Below, piece after piece: positions 35,945 to 44,605 of a stretch of DNA of 64,000 nt. The notes below the pieces were generated by a model. It was not told the DNA's origin and searched no databases. It was given only the letters and a program-made list of their open reading frames with translations. The position numbers were made by a program, and so were the translations under genes. The DNA comes from CAWCWK01 sp963842125 (lineage in GTDB: Bacteria > Pseudomonadota > Alphaproteobacteria > Rhizobiales > CAWCWK01): contig CAWJFE010000001.1 in NCBI GenBank assembly GCA_963842125.1, positions 930,001 to 994,000 of the forward strand, given 5' to 3'. Position 1 is the first letter of the stretch. The number at the start of each line of letters is the position of its first letter.

Positions 35945-36009
35945 GGCGGCTGTCGCGTCGAGATGGGGACGGAACGCGGCAGCCGGGTCTCGTGAGCGCC
36001 GGAAGGGCG

Positions 36010-37140
36010 CTAGAAGAGGCGCAGCACGCTCTGCTCGGCCTGGGCCGAGAGGGCGAGCGCGGTCGAGGCGAGCTCCTGCCGGGTCTGGAGGGCGAGCATC
36101 TTGGCGCCCTCCTCATTGGCATCGGCGAGCGTGAGCCTGTCGGAGCCGGCCTGGAGCGTGTTGATCATGTCGTTGGTGAAGTCCTCGCGGATCTGCAGCA
36201 CGGCCTGATTGGAGGCATAGGACGAAGCCGTCGATTCCAGCTCCGAGATCGCGCCGGTCAGCTCGGTCATCGCGGCTTCGATGGCGCTGTCGAGCTGAAA
36301 GTCGCCGCCCGGATTGGTGCCGGCATTGTAGCCCTCGATCCGGGAGAGGCCGAGGCTGATCGAATCGATGGTCTGGCCGTCGAGCGTCAGCGACGAGCGG
36401 TCGCCGGAGCCGGACGACTTCTCGTTGAAGGCGACGGTAAGGCTGTCGCCGCCCAGAAGATTGACGCCGTTGAAGCCCGAATCACGCGCCACCTCGTCGA
36501 TCTGGGTGCGGATGGCGTTGAACTGCTCGGCCAGCGCGCGGCGGGTCTCGCTCTGCTCGACCGCAACGGTCTCGCCGCCCGTGAAGCCGCCATTGGCGCC
36601 GGAGCCGGTCGCGACGGCGAGCGCATGTCCGTCACCGGCCTCGATGACGATATTGCCGCTGCCATCGACGCTGGCACTCGCATGGTCGACCTGCGCGGTG
36701 ATCGCGGAGGCGAACTCGGAGGCGGCGGCGCCTGCCGCATAGGAGACCGTCGTCGTCACACCGTCTATCGTGACGTCGAGGCTGCCGGCATTGGTGGAAT
36801 CGAAGGCGTTGGCGGCAGTCGCGGTGCTGACCGCGCCCTCGGCCTGGAGGGCCTGCTGTGCGAGGCCGCGCGCCTGGCCGACGAGGTCGGTGATGGTGGA
36901 GAGCCCGTTGTCGGCCGCCTCGACCGTGCTTTGCGCCATCGCCATCGAATCGAGGAGCTGGGTGAGCTGCTGGGCCCGGCTGTCGAGCGCGCGGGACTGG
37001 AAGTAGCTCGACGGATTGTCGAGGGCCGAGTTGACCTTCCGGCCGGTCGCGAGGCGCGTCTGCGTCTGCGAGAGCATCTTGGCCGTGTTCTGCATGGCCA
37101 GAAGATTCTGGCGGACGGGGGCGGTGAGGGTGGGCTGCAT
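36010..37140 (-). CDS. flagellin
   Basis: The filament subunit. The conserved N-terminal helical region begins MQPTLTAPVRQNLLAMQNTA and continues RLATGRKVNSALDNPSSYF; the C-terminal helical region ends with LALQTRQELASTALALSAQ and SVLRLF. About 376 residues, with a middle domain rich in Gly, Ala, Ser and Thr. The N-terminus resembles Bradyrhizobium-type flagellins. I chose ATG 37140 by this comparison; ATG 37158, six codons earlier, is possible. It heads the block flagellin-flbT-flaF. Confidence 0.94.
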   Translation of the reverse strand: MQPTLTAPVRQNLLAMQNTAKMLSQTQTRLATGRKVNSALDNPSSYFQSRALDSRAQQLTQLLDSMAMAQSTVEAADNGLSTITDLVGQARGLAQQALQAEGAVSTATAANAFDSTNAGSLDVTIDGVTTTVSYAAGAAASEFASAITAQVDHASASVDGSGNIVIEAGDGHALAVATGSGANGGFTGGETVAVEQSETRRALAEQFNAIRTQIDEVARDSGFNGVNLLGGDSLTVAFNEKSSGSGDRSSLTLDGQTIDSISLGLSRIEGYNAGTNPGGDFQLDSAIEAAMTELTGAISELESTASSYASNQAVLQIREDFTNDMINTLQAGSDRLTLADANEEGAKMLALQTRQELASTALALSAQAEQSVLRLF

Positions 37141-37441
37141 GTGCGTCTGACGCTCCATTCTAGTGCTGTGACATCCTCCGATCTTCGCCGGAGTGACCTC
37201 ACCATGCGGGCGCCGCGCTAAGGGGGCTTGAGACAAAAGGCTCACATTTTAGCCAAGCCGGCGAAGGAGGCGGGAGATGGGGCGGGAGCACGCCGTGTGG
37301 TTAACCGAATGGGGCGCTGCACGTCGTCGAGGGGCTTGCGAGGCAGGCCCTGGGCGCGCCCGGCGGCGGGGTCGTTCATTCGCCATACATTCGGGCTGTG
37401 ATGTCTGCTAGACAGGCCCCAGCCCGGCGCAGGCTCGTCCC
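37141..37441. other. 301-bp divergent region between flagellin and lolA
   Basis: The region should hold the flagellin promoter (minus) and the lolA promoter (plus). A CTAAAATGTG stretch and a single GTTAACC are present, but neither a complete sigma-28 nor a complete CtrA site could be recognised. No gene was found. Confidence 0.5.
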
Positions 37442-38113
37442 GTGCCCACCAACCATCATTTTGCGCTTCACGGAGACCTGGCCTTGCCGATCCCCCGCTT
37501 CCTCGCCCGCTCCCTACGCGGTCTCGCGACCGCTTTCGCCATCATCGCCGCGAGCCTCGTCGTGATGCCGACGGCGCATGCGCTCACGGCAGACGAGCAG
37601 GCCGCCGTCCAGCGCGCCAGCCAATATGTCAACGGCATCAAGGCCATCACCGGCCGCTTCACGCAGACCGGCCCGGACGGGCAGCGCGTCGGCGGCACCT
37701 ATTATCTGGAGCGGCCCGGCAAGATCCGCTTCGACTACGACGACCCCTCCACGCTTCAGATCATCGGAGACGGCCGCTTCGTCGCCGTGCGCAACAAGCG
37801 GAAGAACACGCATGATTCCTATCCGCTCGGCCGCACGCCGCTGCGCTTCCTCGTCAGCGGCAATGTCGATCTGGCGCGCGACGCGCAGGTGCTTGGCGTC
37901 TATGCCGATCCCGCCCGGACCACGGTCGTCCTCGCCGATACCAAGAGCGGCGACGGCCGCCTCAGCCTGACCTTCGATGGTCCCGACTTCCAACTCAAGC
38001 AGTGGACGGTCACCGACGCACAGGGCCTCGACACCACCGTCGTTCTCGATTCCATGCAGTCGGGCGACGGCCTGCCCGACCGCCTCTTCCGCATCCCGCG
38101 CATCAAGAACTAA
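37442..38113 (+). CDS. lolA: outer-membrane lipoprotein carrier protein LolA
   Basis: A periplasmic shuttle that carries lipoproteins from LolCDE to the outer membrane. A signal peptide (FAIIAASLVVMPTAHA) is followed by ITGRFTQTGPDGQRVGGTYYLERPGKIRFDY in part, the typical LolA beginning, and a half-barrel of strands. The start shown is GTG 37442; TTG 37484 has GGAG 8 nt upstream and would give an ordinary signal peptide, so it may be the real start. xthA follows after 353 bp. Confidence 0.9.
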   Translation: MPTNHHFALHGDLALPIPRFLARSLRGLATAFAIIAASLVVMPTAHALTADEQAAVQRASQYVNGIKAITGRFTQTGPDGQRVGGTYYLERPGKIRFDYDDPSTLQIIGDGRFVAVRNKRKNTHDSYPLGRTPLRFLVSGNVDLARDAQVLGVYADPARTTVVLADTKSGDGRLSLTFDGPDFQLKQWTVTDAQGLDTTVVLDSMQSGDGLPDRLFRIPRIKN

Positions 38114-38466
38114 CTAGCGCGGTCCCTCTTTCGCCACCGACCTGCCCGCCAGGCGCCGATCACGTCTGCGTCACGTGCGGTGCTCGACCCCTTGCGAGCG
38201 GCCATCGGCGCGACCACCTACCGCACACGCGACGGCGTATCGCGTACGGGTTCGCCCCCCCTTCGGCCCGATGATGCGCCCGCGTGCCGCGCCGGCCTCG
38301 CCGTCGCGGTCCGGCGCGCCCGATCCAAGCCCCCCAGCCCGATCGGGCGTGCCCCCCATCCTCAAGTCCCCATCCTCAAGTCCCCATGCCCCATGTCCCG
38401 CGCTTTATCGCCCGCGCCCGCCCGGCATTGAGGGTTTCGTCACCCCGCCCGTGCTAGACGGCGGCC
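38114..38466. other. 353-bp region between lolA and xthA
   Basis: Frames across it give Arg/Pro/Ser-rich translations with no family resemblance. It contains a 14-bp tandem repeat at 38354-38381 (CCCCATCCTCAAGT twice plus a partial copy). No RNA gene was recognised. Confidence 0.5.
38354..38381. repeat. 14-bp tandem repeat upstream of xthA
   Basis: CCCCATCCTCAAGT is present twice head to tail, with a third partial copy CCCCAT after it. Confidence 0.9.
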
Positions 38467-39300
38467 ATGTCGATACCGCCCGCCTCCGTCACGACCTGGA
38501 ACATCAACTCGGTGCGCCTGCGCGCGCCGATCGTACGCCGGCTCCTCGAGGCGCAGGCGCCGGACGTGCTCTGCCTCCAGGAGATTAAGTGCCTGGAGGA
38601 CCAGTTCCCCTACGAGGCCTTCGCCGACCTCGGCTACGACCACGTGGCCGTCAACGGCTACAAGGGCTATCACGGCGTCGCGATCCTCTCGCGCCATCCC
38701 TTCGCGGAGGTCTCCAGGCGCGATTTTTGCGGGTTGCAGGACGGGCGCTACGTCGCCGTCCGCTTTGCCGACGATGCCGGCCATGCGCTCGCCGGCACCT
38801 GGACGCATAATTTCTACGTGCCCGCCGGCGGCGACGTGGCCGACCGGGACGAGAACCCGAAATTCGGACACAAGCTCGACTTCATGGCCGAGCTGACCGC
38901 GGCGCATGACGGCTCGGCTCCGCGCTCCATCCTCGTCGGCGACCTCAACATCGCGCCCGAAGAGCACGATGTCTGGTCGCACAGGCAACTCCTCAAGGTC
39001 GTCAGTCACACGCCCGTCGAGGTCGAGGCGATGCGCGCCGCGATCGCGGCCGGCGGCTGGCAGGATGTCGGGCGCCGCCTCGTCGGCCCGGACGCCAAGC
39101 TCTACACGTGGTGGTCCTATCGCGCCCGCGACTGGCGGGCCGCCAACAAGGGTCGCCGCCTCGACCATGTCTGGGTGACGCCCGACCTCGCCGACCGGAT
39201 CGCCTCCTATCATGTGCTGCGCGAGGCCCGCAGCTGGGACAAGCCGTCCGACCATGTGCCGGTCACCGTCCGGCTGAAGGCGAATTCCGCGCCCTCTTGA
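38467..39300 (+). CDS. xthA: exodeoxyribonuclease III
   Basis: An AP endonuclease and 3'-5' exonuclease of base-excision repair, 277 residues. The metal and catalytic residues of the ExoIII family are visible: Asn in TWNINSVRLRA, Glu in CLQEIKC, the LVGDLNIAPEE motif, RRLDHVWVTPD and the catalytic His in SDHVPVT. Its stop codon falls within a CtrA-like site belonging to the next gene. Confidence 0.96.
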   Translation: MSIPPASVTTWNINSVRLRAPIVRRLLEAQAPDVLCLQEIKCLEDQFPYEAFADLGYDHVAVNGYKGYHGVAILSRHPFAEVSRRDFCGLQDGRYVAVRFADDAGHALAGTWTHNFYVPAGGDVADRDENPKFGHKLDFMAELTAAHDGSAPRSILVGDLNIAPEEHDVWSHRQLLKVVSHTPVEVEAMRAAIAAGGWQDVGRRLVGPDAKLYTWWSYRARDWRAANKGRRLDHVWVTPDLADRIASYHVLREARSWDKPSDHVPVTVRLKANSAPS

Positions 39301-39312
39301 GGCTTGGTTAAC
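39297..39312 (+). promoter_or_regulatory. near-match CtrA box before the soluble chemoreceptor gene
   Basis: TTGA-GGCTTGG-TTAAC differs from TTAA-N7-TTAAC by one base. It overlaps the xthA stop and lies 79 nt before the start of the chemoreceptor-like gene. Confidence 0.4.
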
Positions 39313-39390
39313 CACGTTTCGACCATGGTGCGCGAAGGATCGGCGCGCTTGCGTGCGGTCTTTTTCCTGCGCGAAGGGCGACCGGACACC

Positions 39391-40269
39391 ATGACGGCAT
39401 CAGCGGCCAATTCCATTTCCGACACCGGTGCCTCCCGCGCCACGCGACAGGGGGGCGATCCCGGCCTCCGTCAGGGCCGAGCGCTCATCGACGAGATCGC
39501 GGCCAACGCGTCCCGGGTCAACGCCGCCGCTTCGGAGCGGGCCGGCACGATCGCCGATCTGACGAACCGCTCGCGCGGGCTGCACGAGGACATCGCGCGC
39601 CTGCAGGCGACGGCCGATGCGGGCCAGGGCGAGATGCGCGGCACTGCCGAGGCCGCCGCGACCATCGTCGGCGAGGTCGAGGCCATCGTCGGCACGCTCG
39701 ACGCCTCGCTGACGGGCATCGGCGAGCTCTTCGGCCGGCTGGCCGATTTCGGCAAGCGCTTCGAGGAGGTCGATGCGATCTCGTCGCGCATCGCGGCCAT
39801 CGCCCACCAGACGAACCTGCTGTCGCTCAACGCGATGATCGAGGCGGCGCGGGCCGGCGAGGCCGGGCGCGGCTTCTCGGTCGTCGCCGGCGAGGTCAAG
39901 TCGCTCGCCTCCAACACGGCCGAATCGGCCAATGCGATCGCCTCGGTCGTCGTGGCGCTCAACCAGGCCGTCGACGGTATGAGCGGTCTTTGCGAGGGCC
40001 TCGTCTCCGACGCGACGACGAGCGCCGCACAGGGCCGCGACAATCTGAAGGGCCTCCACGATATGCGCGAGACGTTGCGCCGTTCCGCCGACGAGGCCGA
40101 GGCCCGCGCCGGTGTTTCGGCCCGCAATCTCGACGCCATCGCCGATCTCGTCGGTCAGCTCGACGCGCTGCAGGTCGACACGAAGGCGGCGGTCGACGGC
40201 TCGGCCCGCAATCTCGAGATCAGCCGCGACGTCGCCGCCATCCTCGACGGCGTGCTCGCGCGCGGTTAG
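39391..40269 (+). CDS. soluble methyl-accepting chemotaxis-like protein
   Basis: A 292-residue cytoplasmic signalling protein without membrane segments, HAMP or sensor domain. The conserved hairpin reads AIAHQTNLLSLNAMIEAARA followed by GEAGRGFSVVAGEVKSLA, flanked by short coiled-coil arms. There is no obvious ligand domain; the first 60 residues are variable. It may cap or tune receptor arrays, or sense through partners. A near-match CtrA site upstream and the flagellin genes nearby fit a motility role. Confidence 0.85.
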   Translation: MTASAANSISDTGASRATRQGGDPGLRQGRALIDEIAANASRVNAAASERAGTIADLTNRSRGLHEDIARLQATADAGQGEMRGTAEAAATIVGEVEAIVGTLDASLTGIGELFGRLADFGKRFEEVDAISSRIAAIAHQTNLLSLNAMIEAARAGEAGRGFSVVAGEVKSLASNTAESANAIASVVVALNQAVDGMSGLCEGLVSDATTSAAQGRDNLKGLHDMRETLRRSADEAEARAGVSARNLDAIADLVGQLDALQVDTKAAVDGSARNLEISRDVAAILDGVLARG

Positions 40270-40321
40270 AGCCGTTCCAGCGCAGGTGCGACAGCACCGC
40301 AGCGTAAGGAACCGTGCAACA

Positions 40322-40373
40322 ACAAGGCGCTAGAGCGCGTTCGGTGAATGGATAGGAACCGGACGCGCCTTGT
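40322..40373. repeat. palindromic intergenic element between convergent genes
   Basis: ACAAGGCGC and GCGCCTTGT enclose an inner imperfect stem (GTTCGGT with ACCGGAC). The CTAGAGCGCGTTCGGT form resembles dispersed palindromes of Rhizobiales. It sits between two converging genes and may end both transcripts. Confidence 0.6.
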
Positions 40374-40394
40374 CGCCGCTCCGGCCTACGCGCG

Positions 40395-40856
40395 TCAGGT
40401 CGCGCCGTCCAACGCGTCCAGCTTGGCCGCGACGCCCTCGAAGGCGCGCAGTTGCGTATCCAGCGAGCGGGTGAGGTGATCGCGCACGAGCGTGATCGTC
40501 TCAGGGTATTCCTCGAGGACGCGGCGCATCAGGAGCCGGGGAATCTCGATCAACTGACCGCCCTCGACCATCATGGCGGTCGCCGGCCGGGTCGCGTCCG
40601 CGATGAGGGCCCGCTCGCCGATGAGGGCGGGCGGCGAGACGCGGGCGATTTCGGCGCCGTTCTCGTCCTCGAAGGCGACGATCCCCTCGACTAGCATCAG
40701 CGCGGTGAAGGCCGGCGCGCCCTTCGTGAAGAGCTTCTGACCCTCGCGTCGCCGCACCCGCTCGGCCGAGAACGCGACGAGCCGCAGCGGCTCCTCGGGA
40801 AAGCGGGAGAAGAGGGGGAGGCCCCGCAGGACCGTCATCGTATCCTCTAGGCGCAT
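40395..40856 (-). CDS. cyclic nucleotide-binding domain protein
   Basis: A 153-residue protein that is almost only a cNMP-binding beta-roll: LPLFSRFPEEPLRLVAFSAE leads into LFTKGAPAFTALMLVEGIV and PALIGERALIADATRPATAM (the phosphate cassette). There is no DNA-binding domain, so it is not a CRP-type regulator. It lies 42 bp after an OmpR-family response regulator on the same strand. In Brucella a similar cAMP-binding gene is, as I recall, co-transcribed with the regulator OtpR/CenR. Confidence 0.85.
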   Translation of the reverse strand: MRLEDTMTVLRGLPLFSRFPEEPLRLVAFSAERVRRREGQKLFTKGAPAFTALMLVEGIVAFEDENGAEIARVSPPALIGERALIADATRPATAMMVEGGQLIEIPRLLMRRVLEEYPETITLVRDHLTRSLDTQLRAFEGVAAKLDALDGAT

Positions 40857-40898
40857 GACGACGCCGGACGCCTCACGCCAGAACCTTCGAAAGGCTCT

Positions 40899-41606
40899 TC
40901 ACGGCATCAGCTTGTAGCCGCCGGCCTCGGTCACAAGGAGGCGGGCATTGGCGGGATCGGGCTCGATCTTCTGGCGCAGGCGGTAGACATGGGTCTCGAG
41001 CGTATGCGTGGTCACGCCCGCATTGTAGCCCCAGACCTCCTTGAGGAGCGTGTCGCGCGCGATGGGCTTGCGGCCGGCCTTGTAGAGATAGCGCAGGATC
41101 GCGACCTCCTTCTCGGTCAGCCGCACCTTCTTGTCATCGTCCGTGAGGAGAAGCTTGGCGGCCGGCTTGAACGTATAGGGGCCGACGCGGAAGGTGGCGT
41201 CTTCCGAACTCTCGTGCTGGCGCAGCTGTGCGCGGATGCGGGCCAGCAGCACGGCGAAGCGGAAGGGCTTGGTGACGTAGTCGTTGGCGCCGGCTTCCAA
41301 CCCGAGAATGGTGTCGGCGTCCGAATCATGCCCCGTCAGCATGATGACGGGGGCCGAGAAACCCTTGGCGCGGAGCATCCGCACGGCTTCGCGCCCGTCC
41401 ATGGAGCCCAGATCGACATCCATGATCAGGAGATCGACGGGGACCGCCGAAGCATCCGCGCTCGCGCTCTGCAGGCGGCGCATGGCCTCGGCCGGATCGT
41501 TGAGCGCCTCGGCGTCGAACTCCTCGTAGAGTTCCAGCTGCTCGACCAACGCGTCGGTGAGGGAGGGGTCGTCGTCGACGAGGACGATCTTGCGTTTCGG
41601 CGTCAT
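40899..41606 (-). CDS. OmpR-family response regulator, CenR/OtpR-like
   Basis: A 235-residue transcription factor. The receiver domain has acidic LVDDDPSL, phospho-Asp in LLIMDVDLGSMDG, Thr in MLTGHDSD and Lys in YVTKPFRF. The C-terminal winged helix is complete (LTEKEVAILRYLYKAG to THTLETHVYRLRQKI). No cognate kinase is adjacent. Pairing with a cNMP-binding gene suggests the CenR/OtpR envelope-stress regulator of Rhizobiales, an inference from context. ATG 41606 begins the family-like MTPKRKIVLVDDD; the longer frame is spurious. Confidence 0.9.
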   Translation of the reverse strand: MTPKRKIVLVDDDPSLTDALVEQLELYEEFDAEALNDPAEAMRRLQSASADASAVPVDLLIMDVDLGSMDGREAVRMLRAKGFSAPVIMLTGHDSDADTILGLEAGANDYVTKPFRFAVLLARIRAQLRQHESSEDATFRVGPYTFKPAAKLLLTDDDKKVRLTEKEVAILRYLYKAGRKPIARDTLLKEVWGYNAGVTTHTLETHVYRLRQKIEPDPANARLLVTEAGGYKLMP

Positions 41607-41736
41607 GGTCGATCTTTTCACTTGTCCAGACGGCTCCCGGCACCCGTCGAAGGCGCGGACGCCCCCCGAAGGCGCAGGCCTGCGGACTGTCGAGGCGCGA
41701 TATGGCGGTTTCGTGTCGCACCCTGCGGCAGGCCGG

Positions 41737-42921
41737 TCAGTGCGCGACGCGGTAGCGGGCCATGAAGCGCCGGTCGATCGTCTCCTTGAGCCGGAGCGCC
41801 GAGCGGCCGCGCCAGACGATGCCGGGCTTGAAGGTGGCGTCAGTCGCCGTCCCGATCTCGCCGCCCCAGGCGCCAAGACCCGTCCCGTCGCCAAGATTGG
41901 CGACCCAGAGCCATCGCATCTGCGGGCGGTAGGGGCGAAGCGATGCGCCTTGCGCGGCGGCGAGGAGGTTGTCGCAGAGGATCGGCGCAGCGCGAACGCC
42001 GAAGACGCCGACCTTGGGGCGCGATGCGCCGATGATGCTCGCGCAATCGCCGACGGCGAAGACCGACGGATCGTCCGGTGCGTTCAGCATCGCCGTCACA
42101 TGGAGCCCCGCCTTCGCGTCGTGCGCCAGATCGAGCGTGCCGACGAGCGGATGGGCCTCCAGCCCCGTCGCGAGGACGACATGGTCGAAGGGGAGCGAAG
42201 TGCCGTCGTCCAGAGACGCGCGCCCCTCGTCGATCTGGTCCACGCGGGCTCCGGGCAGGACGGTGATGCCGCGCTCGCGAAGAAGCGTCGTCAGGCGCCG
42301 TGTCGTCCGCGTCTCCGGCCCACCTCCCCCGAGACCGGTGACGGCGATGGCGCCGCCGCGGCGGCGGGCGAGGGCGTCGAGATTGAGCGCCGTCTCGGCA
42401 CCGCCGAGGCCGAGGCCGACGACGAGGACGGCAGGCGCCGTGCCCGGCGCATCTCGCCAACCCGCCTCCAGCGCGAGCCTCAGGTCGAGGAGCGCGGGGA
42501 TCGGCTTGGCCGACCAGACGTTCCGTGTGTCCTCTCGGACGAGATCTCGCGGAACATGCGAGCCGATATTGATCGAGAGAATGTCGTAGCGCTCCACCCC
42601 GCCGTCACCAAGCGTGATAGTGCGGGTCGCCCGGTCGATCGCGACGGCTTGGTCACGCACCCCGCGCCCGCCGCGCGTCTCGATGAGGGCGTGCGGGTCG
42701 AGGCTGTCGTCCTCGGCCTCGTATTCGCCGCCGAGAAGGCCGGTGGCCATGCTCGAATACCAGAACCGGCCGGGATCGATGAGGACGAGGTCGATCCCCG
42801 CCTCGGCGAACCGACGTCCCTGCTCGGCGACATGGAGATGGGCGTGGCCGGCGCCGACGAGGACGACGGTGCGGCGTGCGGGATCGGCCTCGCGGTCAGG
42901 CGAAGGCGGAGGTTCGCGCAA
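41737..42921 (-). CDS. NAD(P)/FAD-dependent oxidoreductase, NDH-2-like
   Basis: A 394-residue two-dinucleotide-domain flavoprotein. The FAD site is VVLVGAGHAHLHVAE, the second nucleotide site VLVVGLGLGGAETALN, and VFAVGDCASI closes the FAD fold. The C-terminal WRGRSALRLKETIDRRFM resembles type II NADH dehydrogenases and the flavoprotein part fused to SelD in other organisms. There is no redox-active CxxC pair. The rhodanese gene ends 24 bp upstream on the same strand, so sulfur redox (sulfide:quinone-type) is a possible role. The substrate is not known. Confidence 0.82.
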   Translation of the reverse strand: MREPPPSPDREADPARRTVVLVGAGHAHLHVAEQGRRFAEAGIDLVLIDPGRFWYSSMATGLLGGEYEAEDDSLDPHALIETRGGRGVRDQAVAIDRATRTITLGDGGVERYDILSINIGSHVPRDLVREDTRNVWSAKPIPALLDLRLALEAGWRDAPGTAPAVLVVGLGLGGAETALNLDALARRRGGAIAVTGLGGGGPETRTTRRLTTLLRERGITVLPGARVDQIDEGRASLDDGTSLPFDHVVLATGLEAHPLVGTLDLAHDAKAGLHVTAMLNAPDDPSVFAVGDCASIIGASRPKVGVFGVRAAPILCDNLLAAAQGASLRPYRPQMRWLWVANLGDGTGLGAWGGEIGTATDATFKPGIVWRGRSALRLKETIDRRFMARYRVAH

Positions 42922-42945
42922 GGTCCGGCCCCGACGGCGAGCGGC

Positions 42946-43320
42946 CTATTCCTCGACCGGATGTCCGGCGTCCAGCCAATCCTTGTAGCCGCCGGGGGCG
43001 AGGGCGGCAGCCTCCAGCCCGAGCTTTCCGAGCGCCTGCGCCGCGAGCGCTGCGCGGGGGCCGGCGCCGCAATAGAGGATAAGTGGCTCGACATCCTCGC
43101 CCGCCTTGGCCCGCTCGGTCAGCACGGTCGGCAACTGGAACTCGATCAGGCCGCGCGGCACATGGACGGCGCCCGCCACGCGCCCTTGCATCCATTCGGC
43201 CGGCTCGCGCACGTCGACCATCACGGCCCCGGCATCGTAGCGCCGGCGCGCCTCGTCGAGATCGACGAGTTCGACATGCTGGGCGGCGTCGGCGACGAGG
43301 TCCTGGATGGTCTGAGGCAT
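42946..43320 (-). CDS. rhodanese-like domain protein
   Basis: A single rhodanese domain of 124 residues. The active-site Cys84 lies in YCGAGPRA, and the CH2A-type strand reads VMVDVREPAEWMQGRVAGA. It would carry persulfide sulfur. It is the first gene of a likely two-gene operon with the flavoprotein downstream. Confidence 0.9.
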   Translation of the reverse strand: MPQTIQDLVADAAQHVELVDLDEARRRYDAGAVMVDVREPAEWMQGRVAGAVHVPRGLIEFQLPTVLTERAKAGEDVEPLILYCGAGPRAALAAQALGKLGLEAAALAPGGYKDWLDAGHPVEE

Positions 43321-43547
43321 GGCGTGGTCCTGGCTGTCGGGCTACCCACCATTGGAAGGGGGGCGACCCGGCATAGGACGGCAAAACTGTCGGCACAAGG
43401 GGAGGGGCGCCTAGCCTTTCCGGCCACGCGCCGTCTCCCAGGCGCTCCCGCGTCAGCCCATCGCCGGCGAGCGAGGGCTGCGCCCCAAAACCGTCTGGAA
43501 AGCGGCTCATCGGGCCAGGCCACGCTCGGATGTGGAGCGCGCGTCGG

Positions 43548-43955
43548 CTAGTAGCTGACCGCTGGTTCCATCGTCTTGGCCTCGGCGACCCACTTGTGGC
43601 AATGCTTGGCGCCCGGCACCTGGCGTACGAGCTTTCTCTTCTCGTTCGCCTCGGCGATCATCTTGGCGAGATTGTCGGGGTTGCGGTTGCGCAACTCCTT
43701 CACGGTGTCGACGCCGGCGGCCTCCAGGAGTTCGGAATATTCCTCGCCGACGCCGGAGATCCGCATCAGGTCGCACATGTTGACCCATTTGAGGATGTAG
43801 TCGGGGTCGATCCCGCTGTCCTTGGCGACCGATTTGCGCCCTGAGGGCGTCGCGCCCTTCTCCAGAAGCGCGGCCGTGGTGCGGATGCCGATATCGCGCA
43901 GCTTCTTACCGTAGGCCGGGCCTATGCCTTCGATCTTCTCGATGGTGTAGCGCAT
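43548..43955 (-). CDS. DUF4332 helix-hairpin-helix protein
   Basis: A 135-residue protein with repeated helix-hairpin-helix elements: IEGIGPAYGKKLRDIGIRTT at the start and ISGVGEEYSELLEAAGVDTV in the middle, typical of DUF4332. Such motifs bind DNA or proteins non-specifically. It stands alone; the role is unknown. Confidence 0.87.
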   Translation of the reverse strand: MRYTIEKIEGIGPAYGKKLRDIGIRTTAALLEKGATPSGRKSVAKDSGIDPDYILKWVNMCDLMRISGVGEEYSELLEAAGVDTVKELRNRNPDNLAKMIAEANEKRKLVRQVPGAKHCHKWVAEAKTMEPAVSY

Positions 43956-44039
43956 GAAAACACGATCTCCTTGACTGCGGCGGGGCTCTGACTTGAAGGG
44001 CGGGACGCCCCGCGCCCCGCGAGTGAAGGATGTCCGGTT

Positions 44040-44468
44040 CTAGAGGAACTGGTCGAGGCCAGGGATCTGGCCCACCACCTGAGCGACCGTCTCGTCGCCG
44101 GCATGCTCCCTGGCGAAGCCGAGGAACTGCTGGGCGACCGTCTGCACGTCGCCCATGCCGAGGCCGGCCGCCGTCAACTCGTTCATGACGGCCATGGCGC
44201 CGCCTCCGCCGCCCATCATGCCGCCCAAGCCTCCGCCCAAGCCTCCGCCCAGACCGCCCATCATGCCGCCTCCGGCCGAGGGGCCGGCGACCTCGCCCGG
44301 AGGCGCCGCGAGGTAGCCCTCCGCACCCGGCAGCTTGGCCATCAGATCCTTGACCTCGGCGGCCGGACCTTCCTTGTTGATGAAGTTGAGGATGATCGAG
44401 ACGACCTTCCGGGCCGTCTCCTCGTCGACGCCGACGCGTTCGGCGATATTGGCGATCAATGCGTCCAT
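44040..44468 (-). CDS. Gly-rich small protein, DUF2267/DUF2780-like
   Basis: A 142-residue protein with a helical N-terminal part (MDALIANIAERVGVDEETA then IILNFINKEGPAAEV), a low-complexity linker of Gly, Met and Leu (about residues 65-95) coded by short DNA repeats, and a helical C-terminal part ending IPGLDQFL. The ends resemble DUF2267 or DUF2780 proteins, but I cannot choose between them. It is co-directional with the transglutaminase upstream (137 bp). Function unknown. Confidence 0.65.
   Translation of the reverse strand: MDALIANIAERVGVDEETARKVVSIILNFINKEGPAAEVKDLMAKLPGAEGYLAAPPGEVAGPSAGGGMMGGLGGGLGGGLGGMMGGGGGAMAVMNELTAAGLGMGDVQTVAQQFLGFAREHAGDETVAQVVGQIPGLDQFL
44223..44250. repeat. 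12-bp in-frame tandem repeat coding the Gly linker
   Basis: GCCCAAGCCTCC is repeated twice with a partial third copy; read on the minus strand it codes repeating Gly-Gly-Leu-Gly. Confidence 0.8.
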
Positions 44469-44605
44469 GGTCTCAGGGTCCCGAATCAGCTGGCGCCGCA
44501 GCGGCGCGTCTCGGGATGGGAGAGTGTTCAGGTTGCGGGCAGAAGTCCAGCCCGCAGGCGCCGTACGGTGCGCCGGCAAGCGCTTATCAACATCTCGCCG
44601 CCGCA

